Assembly (NCBI GenBank): GCA_028768545.1
Contig: CP054838.1
Location: 1,543,501 to 1,607,500, forward strand
From: Desulfobacter sp.
GTDB lineage: Bacteria > Desulfobacterota > Desulfobacteria > Desulfobacterales > Desulfobacteraceae
Direction of reading: 5' to 3'
DNA length: 64,000 nucleotides
The notes below the pieces were generated by a model. That model worked only from the letters and a program-made list of their open reading frames with translations, was not told the origin of the DNA and ran no database searches. This document shows, one piece after another, positions 10,312 through 19,989 of this stretch (its first letter is position 1; the number at the start of each line of letters is the position of its first letter). The position numbers and the translations under genes are program-made.

Positions 10312-12015
10312 ATGTCCCACGACACCATGCCCGAAAACGGGTTTGACCAGATGTCTTTGAGTACTGCTGTGCAGTCCGCTGTTTTAAACGCCGGTTATAA
10401 GAGCCCCACCCCGGTCCAGTCCGCCACCATTCCCCTGATGCTTGAAAATTCTGATATTATCGGCCAGGCCCGAACCGGCACAGGAAAAACCGCTGCCTTT
10501 GCCCTGCCCCTGCTCTCCCGCATTGATCTATCCCTCAGACGGCCCCAGGTATTGATACTCACCCCCACCCGGGAACTTGCCATCCAGGTGGCCGAAAGCT
10601 TTGAAACCTACGGCAAAGCGATGAAGGGCTTAAACGTTCTTGCCGTATATGGGGGCCAGAGCTACGGAATCCAGCTCAACCAGTTGAAAAAAGGCGTACA
10701 CGTGATTGTCGGCACCCCCGGACGGCTCATGGACCATATCCGGAGAAAAACCATCTCCCTGGCCCATCTTTTTTCCAAGGTATTGGACGAGGCCGATGAA
10801 ATGCTCCACATGGGATTTATCGAAGATGTGGAATGGATATTTGACCAGACCCCCAACCAAACACAGACCGCCCTGTTTTCTGCCACCATGCCCGCCCCCA
10901 TACGAAAAATTGCCAATAAATACCTTAAAGATCCTGAAACGATCACCATTCAGTCGGATGCATCGGATCTTGCGAGCATTACCCAGCAGTACTGGCTGGT
11001 CAAGGGCTGCCAGAAATCCCACGGCCTGGTCCGTTTCCTTGATGCCGTAACCTTTGACGGGGTGATTATATTTGTCAAAACCAAGGCATCCACCCTTTCG
11101 GTCTGCAAGGTCTTGGAAGACAGAGGATTTAAGACAGAAGCCCTGAACGGAGACATGGCCCAGGCGGCCAGGGAAAAGACCGTGAACCGCCTGAAAAGAG
11201 GACATATCGACATATTGGTGGCAACAGATGTGGCGGCCAGAGGACTGGATGTGGAACGCATTTCCCATGTGATCAACTATGATATGCCGTCCAAGACCGA
11301 ACCCTATATACACAGAATCGGAAGAACCGGCAGGGCCGGCAGGACCGGAGATGCCATTTTGTTCATCCATCCCAAGGAAAGATGGATGGTCAGAAAGCTT
11401 GAAAATGCCACCTCCCAGAAGATCAATGAAGTCCATTTGCCTTCCAACAAGGCCATCAATAAAAAAAGAGTGGCAGATTTCAAATCCGCCATTTCCCAGG
11501 TCTTGGAATCCCAGGATCTGACCGTGTTCCAGGATCTGGTAACCGACTATGCCCAGGAGCATTATGTGCCCATGGAATCAATTGCCGCGGCCCTTGGCCG
11601 GCTGGTTCACGGCGACACCCCCTTTCTTCTGGATAAAAAAGAAAAGATCAAACCCGCCACACGCCCGGTCCAGGCCTTGTCAAAACGGCCCAAGGAAAAA
11701 AAGAATTCAAGCCGCCAGAACCCGATGGCTTCAAAAACAACCAAACAAGAAACCCAGACCCCGTTTCTGCCCCCCAAAAAAGGCATGGACCGGTACCGGA
11801 TTGAGGTGGGCCGCAGCCACGGTGTCAGCGCCCGGGATATTGTGGGGGCCATTTCAAACGAAGCCGGCCTTGAAAGCAAATTCATCACAGGGGTCACCAT
11901 CAGAAATAAATTCACCGTGGTAGATCTGCCCGCAGGCATGCCCGGAGATATTTTTCACCTGCTCAAAAAAACCTGGGTCAAATCCAGGCCCATGGGAATT
12001 TCAAAGGTGGCCTGA
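10312..12015 (+). CDS. DEAD-box ATP-dependent RNA helicase with DbpA-type RNA-binding domain
   Basis: About 567 residues. Helicase motifs are in order: Q motif PTPVQSATIP, Walker A ARTGTGKT, PTRELA, DEADEM (here VLDEADEM), SAT, and HRIGRTGRAGRTG. After a basic linker the C-terminal 75 residues (MDRYRIEVGRSHGVSARDI) resemble the DbpA/CsdA RNA-recognition module. It probably acts in ribosome assembly or cold-response RNA remodelling. The frame is open to an ATG at 10252, but that start has no ribosome site; 10312 has AAGGA upstream, although with long spacing. Intact. Confidence 0.9.
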   Translation: MSHDTMPENGFDQMSLSTAVQSAVLNAGYKSPTPVQSATIPLMLENSDIIGQARTGTGKTAAFALPLLSRIDLSLRRPQVLILTPTRELAIQVAESFETYGKAMKGLNVLAVYGGQSYGIQLNQLKKGVHVIVGTPGRLMDHIRRKTISLAHLFSKVLDEADEMLHMGFIEDVEWIFDQTPNQTQTALFSATMPAPIRKIANKYLKDPETITIQSDASDLASITQQYWLVKGCQKSHGLVRFLDAVTFDGVIIFVKTKASTLSVCKVLEDRGFKTEALNGDMAQAAREKTVNRLKRGHIDILVATDVAARGLDVERISHVINYDMPSKTEPYIHRIGRTGRAGRTGDAILFIHPKERWMVRKLENATSQKINEVHLPSNKAINKKRVADFKSAISQVLESQDLTVFQDLVTDYAQEHYVPMESIAAALGRLVHGDTPFLLDKKEKIKPATRPVQALSKRPKEKKNSSRQNPMASKTTKQETQTPFLPPKKGMDRYRIEVGRSHGVSARDIVGAISNEAGLESKFITGVTIRNKFTVVDLPAGMPGDIFHLLKKTWVKSRPMGISKVA

Positions 12016-12077
12016 GAACAAACCTGTCCCCAACAGGATACTGGCAAAGATAAAAAAAATTTGATACCTTCATTTTT

Positions 12078-12896
12078 ATGAAGGAAATGATACGACGGTT
12101 AAAAATATTTTTATCCTTATTTATCCTGCTGACCCTGATCGGCACGCTGGGGTTTATGACCTTAGAAAACATCTCCCTTGCCGAGGCCTTTTATTATAAC
12201 ATCGTAACCATGTCCACGGTGGGGTACGGGGATATCCACCCGACCACCCCCCAAGGCAGATGGTTTGCCATTTTCATTATTGTGATGGGCGGTGCCACCT
12301 TTCTCGGGGTGGTAGCCAATGCCACGGAACTGCTCATTGCCCGCAGGGAAAGCATGACCCGGAGGCGGAAACTCAATATGGTTCTGGGCACTTTTTTCAG
12401 TGAAATCGGTTATGGCCTCCTCATGGCCTTTTCCGGTATTGACCGAAATATCAAGTCCATCGCCCCGGCGTTGATCATGACCATGAACTGGCAAGGCAAG
12501 GATTTTATGTCCGCTAAAAAAGCCTTGGCCCTCCACCATTTTGACCTGGACATTCATGCCAAGGTATTGAATGAAACCCATACTTTTTTAATGGGAAAAA
12601 GGCAGTTCCTAATCGATTTGATTGAAAACCCGGTGCTGATTGAACACGAAATGTTCTCTGAACTGCTTCTGGCGCTGTTCCACCTCATGGACGAACTCAA
12701 CTCAAGGGAAGACTTCAACAGGCTTCCCAAAACTGATCTTGCCCACATTTCAAAGGATTTCAACCGGGCCTATCGAACTCTGATCCTCCAATGGATGGAT
12801 TATCAACAACACCTTAAATTCAACTATCCTTATCTGTTTTCCCTGGCGGTGCGGCAAAATCCGTTTAACCCGGATTCAAGCCCGGTGGTAAGGTAA
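12078..12896 (+). CDS. two-TM potassium channel family protein
   Basis: 272 residues. A hydrophobic helix (about residues 8-28), a pore loop with the selectivity filter STVGYGDIHP (about residues 48-57) and a second helix (FAIFIIVMGGATFLGVV) define an Ion_trans_2/KcsA-like module. The remaining 170 residues are soluble, helical and without an obvious RCK nucleotide-binding motif, so the gating domain is unrecognised. It starts just before alkaline phosphatase, 13 bases away, and may be co-transcribed with it. Confidence 0.8.
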   Translation: MKEMIRRLKIFLSLFILLTLIGTLGFMTLENISLAEAFYYNIVTMSTVGYGDIHPTTPQGRWFAIFIIVMGGATFLGVVANATELLIARRESMTRRRKLNMVLGTFFSEIGYGLLMAFSGIDRNIKSIAPALIMTMNWQGKDFMSAKKALALHHFDLDIHAKVLNETHTFLMGKRQFLIDLIENPVLIEHEMFSELLLALFHLMDELNSREDFNRLPKTDLAHISKDFNRAYRTLILQWMDYQQHLKFNYPYLFSLAVRQNPFNPDSSPVVR

Positions 12897-12909
12897 AAGG
12901 GGTACAACA

Positions 12910-14349
12910 ATGACTCAATTTCGACGAATTCACATGGCAGCGGGCATTGTCGTTTTAATCCTTTTTCTTTGTGTGCCTGCCATGGCCGCCCGGCCAAAGT
13001 ATGTATTTTATTTTATCTGTGACGGCCTTGGGGCGGCTCAACGGCAGCTCAGTGAATTTTTTCTCAGGGAAAAACAAAAAGACCATACCCGATCCCTGGT
13101 CATGAACACCTTTGAGGTGGCAGGCATGAACACCACCTATTGTGCTGACTCCCTGATCACGGATTCTGCAGCAGCAGCAATCGCCCTGGCATGCGGGAAA
13201 AAAACAAACAAAGGGGTGATCGCCCAGGATGCCAACGGGAAAAATCTCACAACCCTGGTTGAAGCGGCCCGGGACCATGGGATGAAAACAGGTCTGATCA
13301 CCACCACCCGGCTGACCCATGCCACCCCTGCGGCCTTTGCCGCCCACAATATTTCAAGGGGCAACGAAAATCAGATCGCCGAGGATATGGCTGCTTCCGG
13401 AGTGGATTTCATGGTTGGCGGCGGGGCCCGCCACTTTATGCCGCAGTCCGTGGAAATCAAACAAAAAGATGCCAGAGGTAAACGCCTTAAATCCAAACGA
13501 ACAGATGAAAAAAATCTGGTCAAGGCGATGAAGAACAAGGGATATGCCACCTTTATCGGCAGGCAAGGGGCCAGGGAGTTTAAACAGACTGATTTTTCAA
13601 AAAAAGACAAGGTCTTTGCCGCCTTTACCACCTCCCACACCCCCTATGAGATTGAACGGATCAACCGCTACCATGAAATGCCCTCCCTGGCCGCCATGAC
13701 CCAGGCCGGGATTGAGGTGCTTTCCAAAGGGGACAAAGGGTTTTTCCTCATGGTGGAAGGGGGCAGAATCGACCATGCCGCCCATGCCAATGACCCCACA
13801 GGAGTGATTTATGATACCCTGGCCCTTGACCATGCCGTAACCGCAGCCTTTGAATTTTTAAAGACCCACAAAACCCAAACCCTTATCCTTGTGGTGGGGG
13901 ACCATGAAACCGGCGGTCTGGGCCTGGGTATGGACAGCATGGGATACCGTCTTTCCATGGATGCTCTTATGGCCACAACGGTTTCTGTGGGAGATTCCCT
14001 GGCCCATGGAGAAGGCCGGTATACTGGAGATAAAAAAGCCTTTATGGACTATCTGGAAAATAAATTCGGCCTGGCCGACCTGAAGATCAAGGAAATTGCC
14101 GCCCTTGAAAAGGCCATGGCCCTGGCCGACAGGAGTCGGACATCCGGGTATTATAAAATAAATCCGCCAGCCCTAATGGCAGCCCGCCTTTTGTCTGCAA
14201 GGGCCCATATCAGCTGGGCCACCACCATCCATACCGCCACTATGATTCCCATGTCCGCCGCAGGCGCAGAGGCCCAAAAATTTGGCGGGTACAAGGACAA
14301 TACAAAAATCGCTGCCACCCTTGCTGCGTTGCTGGGGTTTTCCCTGTAA
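12910..14349 (+). CDS. alkaline phosphatase, exported
   Basis: 479 residues. The N-terminal signal peptide (hydrophobic IVVLILFLCVPAMAA) targets it to the periplasm. The catalytic serine lies in ITDSAAAAIALACGKKTNKG, with metal-binding TTTRLTHATPAAFAAH, VEGGRIDHAAHAND and VVGDHETGGLG, which are all the zinc/magnesium ligand motifs of the family. It would release inorganic phosphate from organic phosphomonoesters. AAAAGGGG precedes the ATG. A Pho-box was not identified. Confidence 0.9.
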   Translation: MTQFRRIHMAAGIVVLILFLCVPAMAARPKYVFYFICDGLGAAQRQLSEFFLREKQKDHTRSLVMNTFEVAGMNTTYCADSLITDSAAAAIALACGKKTNKGVIAQDANGKNLTTLVEAARDHGMKTGLITTTRLTHATPAAFAAHNISRGNENQIAEDMAASGVDFMVGGGARHFMPQSVEIKQKDARGKRLKSKRTDEKNLVKAMKNKGYATFIGRQGAREFKQTDFSKKDKVFAAFTTSHTPYEIERINRYHEMPSLAAMTQAGIEVLSKGDKGFFLMVEGGRIDHAAHANDPTGVIYDTLALDHAVTAAFEFLKTHKTQTLILVVGDHETGGLGLGMDSMGYRLSMDALMATTVSVGDSLAHGEGRYTGDKKAFMDYLENKFGLADLKIKEIAALEKAMALADRSRTSGYYKINPPALMAARLLSARAHISWATTIHTATMIPMSAAGAEAQKFGGYKDNTKIAATLAALLGFSL

Positions 14350-14405
14350 AAAAACCAATTTCCCGGCCTGTTGCTTTTTGCACGGGCCGTGTCTATATTT
14401 CTTCC

Positions 14406-15527
14406 ATGAAAAAATCATTGATAATACCCATTGGCGGACTTTTGGCAGTTATGGCAGGGGTGATTCTCTATTTTTATGTCCAAAGCCCCAGCCTTCCTTT
14501 CCTGACCCTGGAAGCCAAGGCCAGGGTCATCCGGGCGGACAATTCAGAAGTCCACTCTTCAGGCCTTTCCCATATCGGGTACCAAATTCTGGAAATCCAA
14601 ATTTTAGATACAAGGTTCAAGGGTAAAAACACAAGGGCCGTGAAAAGCCTCAACGGGCAGGTGCCCCTTGAAAACCTGTTTGCCCCCCATGACACAATTA
14701 TTGCCGCCCTGATCCTGAATCCAGCAGGAAATCTTCAGGAGGCCAAGGCAGTGGATCTTTATCGCCAGGACAGCCTTTCCAAGCTCTTTGTCCTCTTTGT
14801 GGCCGCCTTGATTCTCTATGCCGGGGTGGTGGGCATCAAAGCATTGATCTCCTTTATTTTAAGCATTTTCATTATCTGGGAAGTCCTGGTCCGTCAAATT
14901 CTTGCAGGTGCTCCCCCGCTTTTGACCACCGCATTGACCATTGTGGTGTTGTCAGGTCTTATTATTTTCATGGTGGCAGGCATGAACCGCAAAGGGGTGA
15001 CCGCGTTTATCGGTACGATAACCGGCCTTGTCATCACCCTTGGGGTGACCCTGTATTTCAGCAAAGAAACCGGGCTTTTCGGCATGACTCAGCCCTATGT
15101 CAACGGACTTATTTTTTCAGGTTACCACGAATTGGATATTCGCCAGATCTTTTATTCGGCCATTATTCTCGGGGCCTCAGGCGCGGCCATGGATATCAGT
15201 GCCGCCATGGCTGAAATCCAGATCAAAAAACCGGAGATCAGGCCCAAAGAACTGATCCAATCGGGCTTCACCGTGGGCCGGCAGGTCATCGGCACCATGA
15301 CCACCACCTTGCTTTTGGCATACTCAGGAGGGTATCTGACCCTGCTCATGCTCTTTAAGGTCAAAGATTTAAGTTTCACCAGAATGATCAATTTAAAAAT
15401 CGTGGCCGCTGAAATTCTAAGGACCCTGATCGGCAGTGTCGGCCTGGTCATGGTGGCCCCCATAACCGCCCTTGTGGGCGGTATCATCATGGCTAACATA
15501 CTAAAAAACAAATCAATATCTTCATGA
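14406..15527 (+). CDS. YibE/F family membrane protein
   Basis: 373 residues with a signal anchor (residues 5-23), a periplasmic beta-rich segment, and then about six or seven hydrophobic helices. Motifs such as ILGASGAAMDISAAMAE and GRQVIGTMTTTLLLAYSGG are characteristic of YibE/F proteins. The transported substrate is unknown for the family. The gene is 56 bases after alkaline phosphatase. It is the last intact gene before the IS cluster; the first IS4 copy begins 50 bases after its stop. Confidence 0.85.
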   Translation: MKKSLIIPIGGLLAVMAGVILYFYVQSPSLPFLTLEAKARVIRADNSEVHSSGLSHIGYQILEIQILDTRFKGKNTRAVKSLNGQVPLENLFAPHDTIIAALILNPAGNLQEAKAVDLYRQDSLSKLFVLFVAALILYAGVVGIKALISFILSIFIIWEVLVRQILAGAPPLLTTALTIVVLSGLIIFMVAGMNRKGVTAFIGTITGLVITLGVTLYFSKETGLFGMTQPYVNGLIFSGYHELDIRQIFYSAIILGASGAAMDISAAMAEIQIKKPEIRPKELIQSGFTVGRQVIGTMTTTLLLAYSGGYLTLLMLFKVKDLSFTRMINLKIVAAEILRTLIGSVGLVMVAPITALVGGIIMANILKNKSISS

Positions 15528-15576
15528 CCTTCACGATTCAGACCTTAAAAAAAACTTTAAAATATTTATTTTGCAT

Positions 15577-16887
15577 CAGTAGTGTCCGGTTAGGTTGTTG
15601 CATATAAAAAGCATCTAAAATCATTGAAAAAACAGTCTGTTTTGTGTTGACAAATGTGCGTAAAAATTTTTGTGCGCCTTGAAAACTTAACTCAAGGAGC
15701 TCAAATGACGCACATCTCAGTCCCTAAAAAACAACTACGGTCCCTGAACTTTGACAATTTCAGGTGCCCTCTGATAAAGTCACTTTCAAAAGCACCGGAA
15801 TTACAATCTCGAGGAGACCGCCCTTTAAAAATGACATTCGAAGACCAGATAAATGCTTTGGTTTATTTCCATCTTCAGGAGCACAAGTCTGCCCGACATT
15901 TAATTCAGGATCTCAAGGAGAATGTTTTTGCTAAAGAAAATATTGCGCCAGACGGTGGTATCAGCCGTAGTAGTTTCTGTGAAGCCATCAATCACAGGGG
16001 ACTCGAACAACTGCAATTTATCTTTGAGGATCTTTATAAACAGGCTCTTGAGTGTCATCCGGGTGAACACGCCGAGTTAGGAGAGTTGGTTTCCATTGAC
16101 GGTAGTCTCATAAATGCAGTCCTTTCAATGCACTGGGCGAACTACAGAAAAGGAAGTAAAAAAGCCAAAGTACATTGCGGATTTGACATTAATCACGGAA
16201 TCCCAAACAAAATCTTTTTGACTGAAGGCAACGGCGCTGAACGCACTTTTGTTCCCAAAATACTTTCCAAGGGGCAAACAGGTGTTATGGATCGTGGATA
16301 TCAATCCCATAAAGAATTTGACCTGCTTCAGGAGCAAGGCAAACATTTTGTCTGCCGTATAAAAACCAGGACAACAAGAACAATTATTGATAACCACGAG
16401 ACCCCTTCCGACAGCTACATTTTTTATGATGCACTGGTTAAACTTGGTACTCCGAATCAAAACCAGACGAAAAGGCCTGTTCGGGTTGTTGGCTATAAAA
16501 TTGCTGGCGTCAAATACTATGTGGCAACTGACAGGCATGATTTAACAGCGGAACAAATAGCAACAATTTATAAACTCCGGTGGACCATTGAGGATTTTTT
16601 CAAATGGTGGAAAGAACATCTGAAGGTATATCATCTCATTGCCCGCAGTGAATACGGCCTTATGGTTCAGATTCTTGGCGGCCTTATCACTTACCTGTTA
16701 CTGGCAATCCATTGCCAAAAACAGTTTAATGAAAAGGTCACGATCAAAAGAGTTCGGCAGCTGCGAACCGCCATTCTAAATGACCTGTTTGGCTGCGAGG
16801 AGCAGGGCTCTCATAGTTCAAACAGGGACAATATTGTCAAAGATCAAAAAATTATTGAGCAAGCAAAAACCTAACCGGACATCACTG
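15577..16887 (+). mobile_element. IS4-family insertion sequence, copy 1 (complete)
   Basis: A 1311-bp element with imperfect terminal inverted repeats: left CAGTAGTGTCCGGTTAGGTT, right (reverse complement) CAGTGATGTCCGGTTAGGTT. It is flanked by a perfect 9-bp target duplication ATTTTGCAT (15568-15576 and 16888-16896). It encodes one transposase. A second copy of identical length lies at 23622-24932 in the opposite orientation and differs at only a few bases, so transposition was recent. Confidence 0.95.
15705..16874 (+). CDS. IS4-family transposase, copy 1
   Basis: About 389 residues from the ATG at 15705, chosen because AAGGAGC sits four bases upstream; the frame is open for another 17 codons. 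DDE-type residues are visible: SIDGSLINA (first Asp), VMDRGYQS (second Asp) and the Y-(2)-R-(3)-E-(6)-K region YKLRWTIEDFFKWWK that marks IS4-family enzymes. Full length, no interruption. Confidence 0.9.
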   Translation: MTHISVPKKQLRSLNFDNFRCPLIKSLSKAPELQSRGDRPLKMTFEDQINALVYFHLQEHKSARHLIQDLKENVFAKENIAPDGGISRSSFCEAINHRGLEQLQFIFEDLYKQALECHPGEHAELGELVSIDGSLINAVLSMHWANYRKGSKKAKVHCGFDINHGIPNKIFLTEGNGAERTFVPKILSKGQTGVMDRGYQSHKEFDLLQEQGKHFVCRIKTRTTRTIIDNHETPSDSYIFYDALVKLGTPNQNQTKRPVRVVGYKIAGVKYYVATDRHDLTAEQIATIYKLRWTIEDFFKWWKEHLKVYHLIARSEYGLMVQILGGLITYLLLAIHCQKQFNEKVTIKRVRQLRTAILNDLFGCEEQGSHSSNRDNIVKDQKIIEQAKT

Positions 16888-16965
16888 ATTTTGCATTTTA
16901 AACTCTTTTTAATTAGTATGGCCCAAGTGATATAATTAACCCCTTGGGATAATAATAAAAACCGA

Positions 16966-18411
16966 GGGCGTTCAAAATTCTGTGTCAGTTGAATGAAAGC
17001 TGATATACTCAGCTAAATAAGGAGAACTGACATGACCGAAGAAAACACCGAATTTGATTTTCAAAAAGCCCTTAAAGGCATCCAGGAAGGTAAACCCTTC
17101 ACAGGTAAGGGCGGCGTCCTTACATCATTAATCAAAAATCTTGCTGAAGCTGCTCTTGAAGGAGAGTTGGAGTCCCATCTCGGGCAGGAAGTTTCTGCCA
17201 ACCGCCGTAATGGAAAAAGCAAAAAGACCATTAAATCCCTGGATGGTAAATTTGAGCTGGAAACCCCGCGTGACAGGGCCGGAACCTTCTCTCCACAGAT
17301 CGTCAAAAAACATCAGACAACGCTCAGCGATGAAATTGAAAGAAAGATAATAGCCCTTTACGGCCTGGGCATGAGTTATAATGATATGGCTTCCCATTTA
17401 CAGGAAATCTATGGACTTGAGATTTCAAATGCCACTCTGAGCACCATTACCGATAAAATCATCCATACCGTCAAAGAATGGCAGGCCAGGCCGTTGGAAA
17501 ATGTGTACCCAATCATATGGCTTGATGCCATACATTATAAAGTACGAGAAAACGGAAAGGTCGGCAGCAAAGCCGTTTACACAATTCTTGGGGTGAATAT
17601 CGAGGGCCGCAAAGAGGTTCTTGGGCTGTACATATCCGAGAATGAGGGTGCGAACTTCTGGCTGCAGGTGTTAACAGACCTTTCAAACCGAGGGGTAAAA
17701 GATATCCTGATTGCCTGTGTTGATGGTCTAAAAGGTTTTCCCGAGGCCATTGAGACCATATTCCCGGACACAGAAGTTCAACTCTGCGTAGTCCACCAGA
17801 TCCGAAATTCATTGAAATACGTTGGTTCCAAAAATAAAAAGGAATTTATGGCAGATCTAAAACGTGTTTATAAAGCGGTCAATAAGGATCTGGCCGAAGA
17901 AGAACTGGATATCTTGGAAAATAAATGGAATGACAAATACCCGATTGTGATAAAATCCTGGCGGAACAACTGGGAACGCCTCAGTCATTTCTTTAAATAT
18001 CCAGAAGAGATTCGACGGATAATATACACCACAAATACCATTGAGGCTGTGCATCGACAGTTTCGAAAACTGACCAAAACAAAGGGATCATTCCCGAACC
18101 AGGACAGCCTGTTAAAGCTGCTTTACATGGGGATCCAGAACGCCAGTAAAAAATGGACAATGCCGATTCAAAATTGGTCACTGACAATTTCCCAGTTGGC
18201 AATTTTCTTTGAAGGCCGGCTGGATAAAGAGCTGGGAATTTGATAGGGATTTATTTACAGATGGAAAAGATGGTTCCAGGAACTCCACTCCAGCAAAAGT
18301 CAACTCCTCCGACGTGGCTGATTGAAGGCCCATTCTCGGACCTGACTTTTACTTCCGCTGGCGCTGAGGCAGATCCGAGAACCGAAACCGTGACACAGAA
18401 TTCTGAACATT
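16966..18411 (+). mobile_element. IS256-family insertion sequence, copy 1 (near complete)
   Basis: About 1.45 kb with terminal inverted repeats of the form GTTCAAAATTCTGTGTCA (left) and GTTCAGAATTCTGTGTCA (right, reverse complement). No target duplication is visible: the left flank belongs to the old intergenic sequence and the right flank lies inside an IS3 transposase gene, so one side has been lost by deletion or recombination. Two partial copies occur at 27386-28410 (minus) and 40605-41707 (plus). Confidence 0.85.
17032..18243 (+). CDS. IS256-family (Mutator-type) transposase, copy 1
   Basis: 403 residues, intact. The DDE core shows WLDAIHYKVRENGKV (first Asp), ACVDGLKGFPEAI (second Asp) and TTNTIEAVHRQFRKLTKTKG (Glu), with the CVVHQIRNS motif typical of the family. 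An AAGGAG site precedes the ATG. It differs from the two partial copies by an Ile/Val change in VYPI(I/V)WLD and one silent change. Confidence 0.93.
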   Translation: MTEENTEFDFQKALKGIQEGKPFTGKGGVLTSLIKNLAEAALEGELESHLGQEVSANRRNGKSKKTIKSLDGKFELETPRDRAGTFSPQIVKKHQTTLSDEIERKIIALYGLGMSYNDMASHLQEIYGLEISNATLSTITDKIIHTVKEWQARPLENVYPIIWLDAIHYKVRENGKVGSKAVYTILGVNIEGRKEVLGLYISENEGANFWLQVLTDLSNRGVKDILIACVDGLKGFPEAIETIFPDTEVQLCVVHQIRNSLKYVGSKNKKEFMADLKRVYKAVNKDLAEEELDILENKWNDKYPIVIKSWRNNWERLSHFFKYPEEIRRIIYTTNTIEAVHRQFRKLTKTKGSFPNQDSLLKLLYMGIQNASKKWTMPIQNWSLTISQLAIFFEGRLDKELGI

Positions 18412-19415
18412 TCCCTAATAATATCCTTCTCTTTTTGTTCCGGTTTGTTAATCCAGGCTTCTTCTGGTAAAGCCGGTGGCCTCGGTATTTTTCCCTTAAA
18501 TCGTTTTGGGTTTTGAATAAATGCATCCTCCAATGTTCGGCAGCGAGATTCATAAATATCTTTAGCAATGCCATAATGAAATTGTTCTGGGGTTACCAGG
18601 CCAATACCAGAATGGTAATGCTCTTTGTTGTAGTATCCAAAAAAATCCTGGCAGAAGGCTCTTGCATCCTGAATAGCACCAAAAGTTTTGGGAAATTGTG
18701 GACAATATTTCAATGTTTTAAACTGGGCTTCAGAGTATGGGTTATCATTGCTGACATGTGGTCGACTGTGGGTTTTGATTACCCCTAAATCGACAAGAAG
18801 CTGGGCAACCCCTTTGGATTTCATACTGGCTCCCCGATCTGCATGTAGCCCAAGCTGACCGGGTAATATCTTCTGGTTTTCACAGGACTTTTCAATTAGC
18901 TTTTTGGCCAATGCTGTTTATTCTCTATGGGCGACCATCCAGCCGACAACATACCTGCTGAAAATATCCATGATTACATATAGATAGAAGTAGGTCCATT
19001 TTGTGACACTTTTCAACTTGGTAATATCCCAGGACCAAACCTGATTAGGTCCGGTTGCCAGCAATTCAGGTTTTTTATATTTCGGGCGATTTACCTGCCG
19101 TCTTCGCTCCGGCACAGAACCATGTTCTTTGTGAAGAAGCCGAGACATCGTTCTGATGGAACAATAGTATTGCCCGTTATCAAGAAGAGAAGCATATACC
19201 TGATATGGGGCTCGATCTTGATATTTTTCAGAATGTAAAATATCCAAAACCGTTTGTTGTTCATCAGAATTCAAAGAAAGGGGAGATCCGGTCCGACTAA
19301 GTCCAATATGTTTTTTTGGAGAATGAAATCTGTAAAAAGATGATCGGGGAATACCGAAAGCCTCACATGAAGGCTTTTTTCCAATATCGCAACTTAACGT
19401 TAGGGCGGCATTCAT
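18412..19415 (-). pseudogene. IS3-family orfB transposase, nonsense-interrupted and 3'-truncated
   Basis: The DDE integrase-core (rve) protein runs from ATG at 19415. It shows VWSWDITKLK (first Asp), HADRGASM (second Asp) and NPYSEAQFKTLKY (Glu). An in-frame TAA at 18918-18920 splits it within GWMVAHRE/TALAKKLIE, between the first and second catalytic Asp. Its last codons run into the IS256 terminus. This gene is very probably dead. Confidence 0.8.
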
Positions 19416-19924
19416 AAGTCTTCTCCTTTGAGGTCGTCCAGATTCTGCTGGATTCCCAGGATCTGAGAAATTTTTTTTTGAGCTTCAATGATGAGTTTCG
19501 CCTGCTTTAGCTTGTGCTCTAATTTAAATTTCTCTTTTTGAAGTCTGGCGACCTCTATGGCCAATGGGTTCTTCTTTTTTGGTTTCCTTCCTCGTTTTCG
19601 AGGTGCCATGGCATTGAGAAGTCCTTTGTCCCGAGCTTTGCGCCAATCGGTTAAATTTGATGAATAAAGGCCTTCTCTTCGAAGAATCTTGCCGATCCCT
19701 CCGATTTCGGTACAATTTTCAATCTCTTGGAGAATACGCAGTTTATAAGAAGCAACGAATCTACGCCGGGGTTTTTTTTCAGGTACTTCAGGATCAGGGA
19801 TTGAATCCTGGCTCCCCAAGGAGGCCCCAACTTCAGTCGCCCCATGGGCTCCTTCCATTGGGGCCTCCTTGGGGGCTGCCTGATTTTCGGATTCAGGTAG
19901 TGGGTTCATTTTTATCGGTTTCAT
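19412..19924 (-). CDS. IS3-family orfA (helix-turn-helix transposase subunit)
   Basis: 170 residues. The N-terminal 45 residues are an acidic/proline-rich low-complexity extension. A helix-turn-helix (RRRFVASYKLRILQEI ... KILRREGLYSSNLTDWRK) and a C-terminal leucine-zipper-like helix follow, as in IS3 OrfA proteins. Its TGA stop overlaps the orfB ATG (ATGA), which indicates translational coupling rather than the programmed frameshift used by many IS3 elements. Confidence 0.8.
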   Translation of the reverse strand: MKPIKMNPLPESENQAAPKEAPMEGAHGATEVGASLGSQDSIPDPEVPEKKPRRRFVASYKLRILQEIENCTEIGGIGKILRREGLYSSNLTDWRKARDKGLLNAMAPRKRGRKPKKKNPLAIEVARLQKEKFKLEHKLKQAKLIIEAQKKISQILGIQQNLDDLKGEDL

Positions 19925-19989
19925 AAGTAATAATCCTTACCCGCCCTACACTAATTTATCAATGGGTAAGTGTCTCACTCACATTGTCA

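Larger units (their letters stand above)
18412..19985 (-). mobile_element. IS3-family element, decayed and invaded by IS256
   Basis: Two overlapping genes (orfA then orfB) on the minus strand. The 3' end of orfB is replaced by the right end of IS256 copy 1 at about 18411, and orfB carries an internal TAA. The upstream end lies between about 19960 and 20005, at the junction with the remaining part of urtA; the exact terminal repeat was not resolved. No partner end was found on the other side of IS256. Confidence 0.75.

Noticed and set aside
10630..11562. 310-codon minus-strand open frame opposite the DEAD-box helicase
   Set aside because: The helicase on the plus strand has every motif; the antisense frame is a by-product of its codon use.
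18240..18470. Small open frame after the IS256 transposase
   Set aside because: It lies in the IS256 untranslated end and the antisense of IS3 orfB; no family resemblance.
18918..18920. In-frame TAA in IS3 orfB as another recoded stop
   Set aside because: The transposase is also truncated by IS256 and belongs to a decayed mobile element, so ordinary mutation is the simpler reading.
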